13,885 nucleotides of DNA, taken from positions 1 to 13,885 of the forward strand of contig JAWCNE010000039.1 in NCBI GenBank assembly GCA_038849025.1, given 5' to 3'. The number at the start of each line of letters is the position of its first letter. The first letter of the stretch is position 1. The translations under genes were made by a program, and so were the position numbers. Source of the DNA: WUQU01 sp038849025. Its GTDB lineage: Archaea > Thermoproteota > Bathyarchaeia > Bathyarchaeales > Bathycorpusculaceae. A model generated the notes under the pieces. The model was given only the letters and a program-made list of their open reading frames with translations, was not told where the DNA came from and searched no databases. This document shows, piece after piece, positions 7,679 to 13,283 of this stretch.

Positions 7679-7930
7679 TTAAGAGGGTGGTGTAGGCGGT
7701 ACTGGCGGTTGAGGCGGAGGGTTTTCTTGTTTTGGTTGTTGCTTCTGCAATTCCATATGTTCAGTTAACAGCAAAACCCCTTCTATTATTAGGAATATGC
7801 CGACTATTATTCCCAGCAGGGCGGGTATAACTATCACTAGTACGCCGAAGACTATACATAGGACAGCTAATACTGGCTTAGAAACGGTTACGCCAATTTT
7901 TTTAAGACCCTTTTCAATTGCTTCAGTCAA
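7679..7930 (-). CDS. Small membrane-hairpin protein with proline-rich tail (DUF3096-like)
   Basis: The 83-residue protein has a short charged amphipathic head (TEAIEKGLKKIGVTVSK), a hydrophobic hairpin of two closely spaced helices (about 19-36 and 38-55, VLAVLCIVFGVLVIVIP then GIIVGIFLIIEGVLLL), and a cytosolic or external tail rich in Q and P ending PPPQPPVPPTPPS. The hairpin resembles the short membrane family DUF3096, whose function is unknown. Start: TTG at 7930 with AAGGG 7 bases upstream; an in-frame TAG just before it rules out a longer form. It is the first gene of a probable two-gene unit with the ATP-grasp ligase. The proline tail could bind a partner protein; that is speculation. 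Confidence 0.75.
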   Translation of the reverse strand: MTEAIEKGLKKIGVTVSKPVLAVLCIVFGVLVIVIPALLGIIVGIFLIIEGVLLLTEHMELQKQQPKQENPPPQPPVPPTPPS

Positions 7931-8029
7931 CTCTATTCCCTTCTAATCGATTTTCAATGGCTAATTGATAAATATGCTTTGTTATTTAAACTATTCTAAA
8001 CAGATTTTACTAAGATCTTTTATTCACCT

Positions 8030-8050
8030 AATATATAAAAATATATATTT
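8030..8050 (+). promoter_or_regulatory. TATA-rich core promoter of the AbrB-PhoU gene
   Basis: The stretch reads as overlapping ATATATAAA/AATATATATTT elements. A transcript start about 25 bases downstream of the first box would lie near 8060, with a leader of about 20 bases that includes GGTGA ahead of the ATG at 8083. The double box may mean two overlapping start sites. The promoter of the divergent hairpin gene is nearby, with candidate boxes at about 7970-7992. Confidence 0.5.
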
Positions 8051-8082
8051 GAAGTTTTATGCTAATACAATGGTGAAACTTT

Positions 8083-9099
8083 ATGGAACAGCGGAAAATC
8101 ATGTCTCTTGGACGCTCTTCACTTGTTATTTCCCTCCCAAAATATTGGACACAGTTAAACGAGCTTAAACAAGGAGACGTGGTATCAATCGCAATAAATA
8201 GAGACCGCTCTCTGGTTATTTTCCCAAGTTTAAAGAAGGAGGAGGAACTTGCCAAAATAACCCTTCATGTGGAATCTGATGAAAACATAACCTTCATTAT
8301 CCGCAACATAATTGCTTGCTACTTAAACGGTTACTCCTACATTAGGCTGGTTTCAAAAAATTTCTTCACCGTACCCCAGCAAAAAGCCATCCGCAAAATA
8401 GCTCAAATGCTCTATTTGCGAATACTGGAAGCAGACACCAAGGAAATTCATATGGCAACTCTCATAGACGAGTCTAAAGCTTCTATTGAAACCGGAATAA
8501 ACCGAATATATAAGATATCGAGTTCCATGTGCCGCGACATATTCACAGCCTTAAAAAACCAGGATTTCTCCCTTGCAAAGTCGGTTTACACTCTAGATGA
8601 TGAAGTTGACCACTTTGCATACTTTTTGTTAAGGCTACTGCGCAAAGCAACCGTTGATCCTGCTTTAGCCAACCAGCTTGCCTTAGAGCCCATTGACTGC
8701 CTAGATTATCAAACCCTTGTTCACAGGATAGCACAAGTTGCTGATCAAGCTGCCAGCATAGCTAGACACTTGATAATGATTGAAGGAAGGGGAAAGAAAT
8801 TTTCAACGCCTCTCTTGGAAAAAATGTACGCAACCGGAGTTGACGCTTTAAATTTTTATGATACCGCTGTGAACGCTTTGCTCTCCAATGATGTAAAAGG
8901 TTCTATTGAAATTATTGAAAATAAAGCTAAAATAGAGAAGTTAGATCAGGAAATAGCGTCTTTAGCTTTTTTGAAAGAAAAAGATACAGAGGTTATTTGT
9001 GCGTCTTGTTCCATGCGAGATAGTATAATGCGAATAGCAGATTTTGCCGTGGACATTGCAGAGTTAACTATAAACCGCTCTTTCAAGCCAGTTTCCTAG
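8083..9099 (+). CDS. AbrB-PhoU domain regulator
   Basis: The 338-residue protein joins an N-terminal SpoVT/AbrB swapped-hairpin DNA-binding domain (about 1-50; SLGRSSLVISLPKYW 8-22, LKQGDVVSIAINRD 28-41, SLVIFP 43-48) to two PhoU-type helical bundles (about 120-215 and 225-332). PhoU domains bind metal clusters and in bacteria restrain phosphate uptake and signalling. The AbrB-PhoU arrangement is an archaeal form thought to act as a transcriptional regulator of phosphate genes. Acidic residues fitting the PhoU metal pattern are seen in TLDDEVDHFAYFLLR and in ENKAKIEKLDQEI. No pst, phn or other phosphate transport gene lies in this window, so its target is unknown. ATG 8083 has GGTGA 6 bases upstream. 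It is convergent with the MtdB-like gene with only 7 bases between stops. Confidence 0.88.
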   Translation: MEQRKIMSLGRSSLVISLPKYWTQLNELKQGDVVSIAINRDRSLVIFPSLKKEEELAKITLHVESDENITFIIRNIIACYLNGYSYIRLVSKNFFTVPQQKAIRKIAQMLYLRILEADTKEIHMATLIDESKASIETGINRIYKISSSMCRDIFTALKNQDFSLAKSVYTLDDEVDHFAYFLLRLLRKATVDPALANQLALEPIDCLDYQTLVHRIAQVADQAASIARHLIMIEGRGKKFSTPLLEKMYATGVDALNFYDTAVNALLSNDVKGSIEIIENKAKIEKLDQEIASLAFLKEKDTEVICASCSMRDSIMRIADFAVDIAELTINRSFKPVS

Positions 9100-9106
9100 A
9101 TACGCC

Positions 9107-10822
9107 CTAAGAATGCTTCCTCTCTTTGGAAGGATAGCTCACAGTCACGGCGAGCTTCACTGGTGATATTTCGCCCTTTAGCATTTTTCTTGCAAGTTCC
9201 ATTGCATGGTTGTAGCTGTAAACTGTGCCTTTACCGTTTCTTCGGGCTTCCCTTAAAATTTCTTGTTCAAGCTTGTATTTCAGTCTACCAATGGTTATTG
9301 GACCTATTCCGAAAATTCCTGGCATAAATTCTCTCATGTTGTCATCGAGTTTCATTCCTTCTACGCCTAACGGTGGAACAGCGTTAACGTCGGCTATCAC
9401 TTTGACAAACTTCGATTCGCTCAGCATTTCTCTTGTGATAATTCGGACACCAGCAACAGATGCGCAGAGAATGACGTCAGCATTCTTTACGATTTCGGCT
9501 TTTTTAGCATCTGTAGGAGCAAAAACTCCCTCGACCATTACTCCGTATTTTTCGCGGAGCAAATTAGACAGTTTCGCCATGTATTCCTCGCCATCTTTCC
9601 TGTCTGGGTTAGGGCTTACGATAATGACTTGGCATCCAAGTTTAGCTAGGAGGATGGCTGCCACTCTTCCAACAGCGCCTGTGCCGAAAACTGCAACTTT
9701 CTTGTCCTTTAGATTTCCAAGCTTCGCCTTTTCTATCGCATCTTCAACCTTCGCAACCATGGCCGTGGCAGTGGTGTAAGAGCCTGCCGGGTCAATTATA
9801 ACATTTGCTTGAAAGGGTGGAAACATGGATTCTCGAACAACTTTTAAGACATCTTCAGCTTTTTCCATGTCCTTTCCGCCAACGAAGAAGCATGTGCGTT
9901 TGACTCCTTTAGGATCTCTGGAGAAAATGGCGTCCTGCACTATTCTTTTGGCTTCTTCAGAGGTTACATTTTCATAGGGAACTACAGCGTTGAATCCTGC
10001 ATCGTAAGCTTGGCATATGTCGAAGGGGCTGGCTCTTTTGTCAGTGTCTAGAAAGAAAAGGATGTAGGGGGCATCTTCAGACATTGTTTTGATAACTGGC
10101 TTAATTTGAATTTGCATAGATCTGAGCAGGTCTTCAATTTCCGCTGATGATGCTTTTTCCTCCTTTGCGAAGATCAGCTTCTTTATCGGGTGAATTGTTT
10201 CTGCATCCACATCAACTGACTCCAATAGTTTTTTCACTCCGCTTACATGTTCCGGGCTGGATATGTGCACGCAGGTTATTTCTTCTTTCTCTATTTTTCT
10301 AGCATTTTCAATGATGCCCATGACAATCCAGCTTTCTCGAACTGAAAACTTCACTTCACGTTCCACCTCTTCAATTTCCTGCTGCAAGCATTGACCATAG
10401 GCTATCAAGTACTCTTTTTCGGGACTGTCTTCGCCTGGCAGTTCCTCTATGGCTTTGAGGATGCGATCTCTCAACTGTTTTTTCTCTTCAAGAAGGGAAG
10501 CCACGTATCCCTTTGCGTTTTCATCAATATCCACCGCGTAAAATGGGATGTTTCTTTTCTGGGCTATTTGGGCAATTTCGCTGATTTCTTCAGCGGAGCG
10601 ATTTCCTTTTTCTTCTGTTATGAAGTCGGGTTTCACATCATCTATTAACTTCTCCAGAAAATTGCAGAAGGCAATTGATGGCTTAAATCTAGATGATAAT
10701 ATGTTTTTGGGCGCATGGTTGTTTGTTGGCTCTATAACCCAAAAGGGTTCGCTGTATTCTTTCTCAACTATTAGTGCTCTTAATACCTTTCCTTCCAATG
10801 GAGTTATTTCAAGAGCTTTCAA
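9107..10822 (-). CDS. NAD(P)-type methylene-H4MPT dehydrogenase (MtdA/MtdB family) fused to an extra N-terminal domain
   Basis: Residues about 252-550 match methylene-H4MPT/methylene-tetrahydrofolate dehydrogenases MtdA/MtdB of methylotrophs: LFFLDTDKRASPFD (255-268) and FFVGGKDM (312-319) of the Mpt_N substrate domain, then a Rossmann domain with VFGTGAVGRVAA (378-389), a likely NADP phosphate-binding SPNPDRKDG (403-411), ADVNAVPPLGVEGM (477-490) and GIGPITIGRLKYKL (505-518). It should oxidise methylene-H4MPT to methenyl-H4MPT, or the reverse, using NAD(P). MtdB proteins are about 290 residues; this one has 571. The extra residues 1-245 read like a TraB/PrgY-type fold: LIDDVKPDFITEEKGNRS (59-76), FYAVDIDENA (94-103), an acidic helical part, RESWIVMGIIENARK (162-176) and EHVSGVKKLLES (191-202). 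That resemblance is tentative. TTG 10822 is the start: GGTGA lies 6 bases upstream and an in-frame TGA precedes it. It follows mtd by 120 bases and has its own TATA box. Confidence 0.85.
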   Translation of the reverse strand: MKALEITPLEGKVLRALIVEKEYSEPFWVIEPTNNHAPKNILSSRFKPSIAFCNFLEKLIDDVKPDFITEEKGNRSAEEISEIAQIAQKRNIPFYAVDIDENAKGYVASLLEEKKQLRDRILKAIEELPGEDSPEKEYLIAYGQCLQQEIEEVEREVKFSVRESWIVMGIIENARKIEKEEITCVHISSPEHVSGVKKLLESVDVDAETIHPIKKLIFAKEEKASSAEIEDLLRSMQIQIKPVIKTMSEDAPYILFFLDTDKRASPFDICQAYDAGFNAVVPYENVTSEEAKRIVQDAIFSRDPKGVKRTCFFVGGKDMEKAEDVLKVVRESMFPPFQANVIIDPAGSYTTATAMVAKVEDAIEKAKLGNLKDKKVAVFGTGAVGRVAAILLAKLGCQVIIVSPNPDRKDGEEYMAKLSNLLREKYGVMVEGVFAPTDAKKAEIVKNADVILCASVAGVRIITREMLSESKFVKVIADVNAVPPLGVEGMKLDDNMREFMPGIFGIGPITIGRLKYKLEQEILREARRNGKGTVYSYNHAMELARKMLKGEISPVKLAVTVSYPSKERKHS

Positions 10823-10855
10823 TTTCTTTCACCTACGAGAGAGGTGGGTGGAGTA

Positions 10856-10864
10856 TTATATATA
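10856..10864 (-). promoter_or_regulatory. TATA box for the MtdB-like fusion gene
   Basis: On the minus strand the sequence is TATATATAA. A start site near 10834 would give a short leader of about 12 bases that just contains GGTGA before the TTG at 10822. The gene can therefore be expressed apart from mtd although it lies directly downstream of it. Confidence 0.5.
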
Positions 10865-10897
10865 CCTAGCCGAAATATCATATGTATAAGTTAATAC

Positions 10898-10913
10898 CAT
10901 ATATACATATATA
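10898..10913. repeat. Tandem octamer CATATATA x2 between mtd and the MtdB-like gene
   Basis: Two exact head-to-tail copies of CATATATA occupy 10898-10905 and 10906-10913, followed by a further C, about 35 to 55 bases upstream of the TATA box of the MtdB-like gene. A related CATATGTATA lies at 10879-10888. The position fits a regulator site or a second promoter, but TA-rich simple sequence is also common in archaeal spacers. Confidence 0.4.
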
Positions 10914-10942
10914 CTAATAACGAATAGCCTATAGCGTATAAA

Positions 10943-11833
10943 CTATGTGCGATCATCAACCTTTAAAGACTTAAACCATTTTTGATATGCAATCTCATCA
11001 AATTCCAGGGGCAGCATCAACTTTTCCTTAACCTTTAACCGCCCATCTTTGGAATGCGGTCTTCTAACTAAGGTGTCCGAATATTTTTCAATTTCTCTTG
11101 CCTCTTCTGCAAGTTTGGCTGCAACCTGCGCGATTTCATGGGCGCATGCAACCAACGGAATATACTTCTCCTTTTCCTTTTCCATAAAGCATGCCCGCGT
11201 GTTTATTTCTGCAACTTTTTTCGTTAGTTCATATGCAGCCATAGCCTTCGCTTTTGCATAGGGATTTTTAAAGTCAGAATTATCCCTAATGCTGTCAGTG
11301 TCTATGATTAGCCTTGGCAGTTCAGGTGTTAACCCTTCTTTATAGCCAAGTATAACCCTATCAATTTCTTGGTATATCATCCGATAAACGCCAGTAACTG
11401 CAAGTACTTTTATTACATTGGAGTTGAAAATCGCCATTTCCGAGGGATCTAAAAACTCTTTTCTGGCTCCGATGAGAGGGTCGCCCATAATTATAATGTA
11501 GCCAAAGCCTTTTTTTTCAAACTCTTCCTTCAAACGTTTTCCCGGAGCGTCAGAAATGAAAATGCTTGGGATTTTCTTTTCCAAAAGCATTTCTCTAGCT
11601 TTAGTGGGTCCTTGAACAGCAGGGTTCGGCGAGGTAAACACTATGAAGTCTGGGTTAAAATCAAAAATTTTTGGTAAGGCTTCTTCCACTTCCTCGGCAA
11701 GCATTTTTGCCCCTGTAGTGACAGTGCGAACGCTTATGTCTTCCCTATCTGCCAACTCGTCGATAAGAAGTTCAAGTAATGGAGCAGAGCCGATATTGCC
11801 GCACTTAAAGATGCCTACCTTAACTTTTTTCAA
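10943..11833 (-). CDS. mtd: F420-dependent methylene-H4MPT dehydrogenase
   Basis: Mtd reversibly oxidises N5,N10-methylene-H4MPT to methenyl-H4MPT with coenzyme F420, in the cytosolic C1 pathway of methanogens and other archaea. The 296-residue protein has the family's opening KVGIFKCGNIGSAPLLELL (5-23), the FIVFTSPNPAVQGPTKAREM stretch (64-83), SIFISDAPGKR (90-100), IIIMGDPLIGARKEFLDP (113-130), and a helical C-terminal half with YAKAKAMAAYELTKK (192-206) and RRPHSKDGRL (258-267). Its length is slightly above the usual 275-285. The TTG at 11833 is the start, with GGTG 7 bases upstream; no nearby in-frame ATG exists before it. It is the promoter-proximal gene of the mtd/MtdB-like pair and divergent from ftr, placing three H4MPT genes side by side. 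The family is unrelated in sequence to the MtdB-like neighbour. Confidence 0.95.
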   Translation of the reverse strand: MKKVKVGIFKCGNIGSAPLLELLIDELADREDISVRTVTTGAKMLAEEVEEALPKIFDFNPDFIVFTSPNPAVQGPTKAREMLLEKKIPSIFISDAPGKRLKEEFEKKGFGYIIIMGDPLIGARKEFLDPSEMAIFNSNVIKVLAVTGVYRMIYQEIDRVILGYKEGLTPELPRLIIDTDSIRDNSDFKNPYAKAKAMAAYELTKKVAEINTRACFMEKEKEKYIPLVACAHEIAQVAAKLAEEAREIEKYSDTLVRRPHSKDGRLKVKEKLMLPLEFDEIAYQKWFKSLKVDDRT

Positions 11834-11882
11834 GGGAGCACACCTGGAAAGCCAAACTAAAAGCCGTATTTAGAAGATGATG

Positions 11883-11890
11883 TTTATAAA
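11883..11890 (-). promoter_or_regulatory. mtd: TATA box for mtd
   Basis: The palindromic TTTATAAA sits about 53 bases ahead of the TTG start. A transcript start about 25 bases downstream would fall near 11861, leaving a leader of about 28 bases with the GGTG ribosome site. Confidence 0.5.
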
Positions 11891-11965
11891 ATTTTCAGAA
11901 TTGAATTGATACGCCATGGTCTAGTAGGTAAAGCACAGGAGCTACATTTCATAAAATCATTGAAG

Positions 11966-12037
11966 CTATTCGAGGCGCTTCGCCATTCCATATAGTTTTC
12001 GGTCATTAATAGCGGCTTTAAACTTTATTGACCGCAT
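11966..12037 (-). CDS. Possible 23-residue basic mini-protein or gene remnant
   Basis: An ATG at 12037 is preceded by GAGAGGAAGA, one of the best SD sequences in the window, and opens a 23-residue frame that begins MRSIKFKAAIND and ends MAKRLE. The peptide is basic and could form a helix. The frame is open upstream to 12148, so the reading could also be the end of a longer, decayed gene. No family is recognised. The strong ribosome site is the only reason to list it. Confidence 0.25.
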   Translation of the reverse strand: MRSIKFKAAINDRKLYGMAKRLE

Positions 12038-12227
12038 TTCTTCCTCTCTTTTATCCTCAAAACCTTTCCACTGCAAGTTCAGCGGATAAAAAATATTTGG
12101 TTTCTGACAAAGATTTCTATTGAAAACGTGATTAAACAGGGAAATCATGATTTTTAGATCTTGGAGTTTGATTGTTTGAAGCGAAAAATCTTAAAGAGAG
12201 AAAGCATTATCAAGGCTAGGTTTGAAC

Positions 12228-13211
12228 ATGTCTCAAAGCGGGATGGAATTGAAAGTAATAGGCTATGATGAAAGAGACAAGTTTGGGCCATGCTTCGTTG
12301 TTAAATCTCCAATGGGGCACACGGTAAAAGTTGCAGATACGTTTGCTGAAATGTTTCCCTTATGGGTTGGACGTGTTTTAATAACTGCTGACAGTGAAAA
12401 ATGGGCTTTGACAGCCGCTGAAGTCGCAACGGGGTTTGCAACAAGCGTGATTATGGCTCCGGCGGAGGCGAGCATTGAAGGCATTGTTCCGAAGGATGAG
12501 ACTCCAGACGGCCGAGTAGGCGCCTTAATCCAAATTTACAACCGCAACAGGTTTGAATTGAAAAGCCAAATGATACTGCGAATAGGGCAGTGCATAATGA
12601 CTTGCCCCACAACATCTGCCTTCGACGCCCTTTCCAATGCAAAGAGAAGGCTGAAAATAGGGAGAAGCCTACGATATTTCGGTGACGGATTCCAAAAAAA
12701 AGGCATCGTAGGAGATAGAAAAGTGTGGCGAATACCCGTAATGGAAGGCGAGTTTATCGTGGAAGACTCCTTTGGCGCCATGGAGGCGGTTGCTGGAGGC
12801 AACTTCCTAATACTTGCCAAAGACAAGGCTTCTGGGCTTATGGCTTCTGAAGAGGCTGTCAAGGCCATCAAAAGCAGTGGGGCTGAAGTGATATTGCCTT
12901 TTCCTGGGGGAGTTTGCCGTTCTGGCTCTAAGGCTGGCTCCTTAAAGTATAAGCTTAAGGCTTCAACTAACCATCCGTTCTGTCCGTCATTGAAAAAAGT
13001 TGTGCTTGACTCACAGTTGCCCGAAGAAGTCAACTGTGTCTACGAGATCGTTATCAATGGTTTAACCATCGAAGCTGTTAAGAAAGCTATGGGCGAAGGG
13101 ATAAAAGCAGCTTTGAACGTTTCAGGTGTTGTACGGGTTTCTGCTGGCAACTACGGCGGAAAACTAGGCCCCTACAAGGCTTTTTTGAAAGAAGTTCTAG
13201 GAATAACCTAA
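12228..13211 (+). CDS. ftr: Formylmethanofuran:H4MPT N-formyltransferase
   Basis: Ftr transfers the formyl group from formylmethanofuran to H4MPT in the cytosol, giving N5-formyl-H4MPT, the second step of the archaeal methyl branch. From about residue 30 the 327-residue protein follows known Ftr closely: VADTFAEMF (33-41), ATGFATSVIMAPAEA, DETPDGRVGALIQI, RIGQCIMTCPTTSAFDA, SLRYFGDGFQKK, KVWRIPVMEGEFIVEDSFG, VAGGNFLILA, FPGGVCRSGSKAGS, ASTNHPFCPS, VNCVYEIVINGL and VSAGNYGGKLGPYKAFL at the end. Methanogen Ftr proteins are about 296 residues and start just before the VADTFAE-like motif, so this one carries about 28 extra N-terminal residues. ATG 12228 has AGG 7 bases upstream; TTG 12222 and ATG 12243 are alternatives. 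It diverges from mtd and is followed by aRF1 after 72 bases. Confidence 0.97.
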   Translation: MSQSGMELKVIGYDERDKFGPCFVVKSPMGHTVKVADTFAEMFPLWVGRVLITADSEKWALTAAEVATGFATSVIMAPAEASIEGIVPKDETPDGRVGALIQIYNRNRFELKSQMILRIGQCIMTCPTTSAFDALSNAKRRLKIGRSLRYFGDGFQKKGIVGDRKVWRIPVMEGEFIVEDSFGAMEAVAGGNFLILAKDKASGLMASEEAVKAIKSSGAEVILPFPGGVCRSGSKAGSLKYKLKASTNHPFCPSLKKVVLDSQLPEEVNCVYEIVINGLTIEAVKKAMGEGIKAALNVSGVVRVSAGNYGGKLGPYKAFLKEVLGIT

Positions 13212-13223
13212 ACTTCAAAATAC

Positions 13224-13235
13224 AAATTTTTATTT
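13224..13235 (+). promoter_or_regulatory. T/A-rich element after ftr: aRF1 promoter or ftr terminator
   Basis: The run AAATTTTTATTT lies 13 bases after the ftr stop and about 50 bases before the aRF1 start. As a TATA box it would place the transcript start near 13256, with a leader of about 28 bases. As a T-run it could also end ftr transcripts, since archaeal terminators are often plain T-tracts. It may do both. Confidence 0.35.
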
Positions 13236-13283
13236 GGCTCCGCTGTGTGTAACTTTACGGCTAAATGAGAAAGTGAAAACGCT

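Larger units (their letters stand above)
11834..12227. other. 394-base divergent spacer between mtd and ftr
   Basis: The spacer contains the mtd promoter at its left end and must contain the ftr promoter at its right end, where no single box stands out; candidates are T/A-rich stretches near 12147-12160 and 12189-12196. Between them the only coding signal is the mini-open-frame at 11966-12037. A patch near 11912-11945 looks faintly like the D-arm of a tRNA but lacks the rest. The spacer is long compared with others in this window (40-120 bases), so shared control of mtd and ftr or a small RNA could be encoded here. Confidence 0.5.

Noticed and set aside
8026..8053. AT-rich region as a replication origin element
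   Set aside because: No ORB-like repeats or Cdc6/Orc gene nearby; a simple TATA promoter explains it.
7965..8168. 67-codon plus-strand frame overlapping the AbrB-PhoU start
   Set aside because: It spans the promoter and start of the AbrB-PhoU gene and has no ribosome site; chance frame in AT-rich spacer.
9225..9779. 184-codon plus-strand frame inside the MtdB-like gene
   Set aside because: Shadow of the real minus-strand gene; Ser/Thr/Pro-rich composition typical of antisense frames.
10866..10930. TA-rich repeats as a CRISPR or insertion-sequence end
   Set aside because: Only two octamer copies with no spacers, no terminal inverted repeats and no transposase; more like promoter sequence.
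11912..11945. tRNA-like D-arm patch (GCCATGGTCTAGTAGGTAAA)
   Set aside because: No anticodon arm, T-arm GGTTCGA box or matching 3' acceptor follows at the right distance.
12536..13033. 165-codon minus-strand frame inside ftr
   Set aside because: It is the antisense shadow of a highly conserved Ftr coding region and has no family resemblance.
12228..13211. Methenyl-H4MPT cyclohydrolase (Mch) as an alternative name for this gene
   Set aside because: The motifs (DTFAE, GQCIMTCPT, GEFIVEDSFG, AGGNF, PFPGG, NCVYEIVINGL) are those of Ftr throughout.
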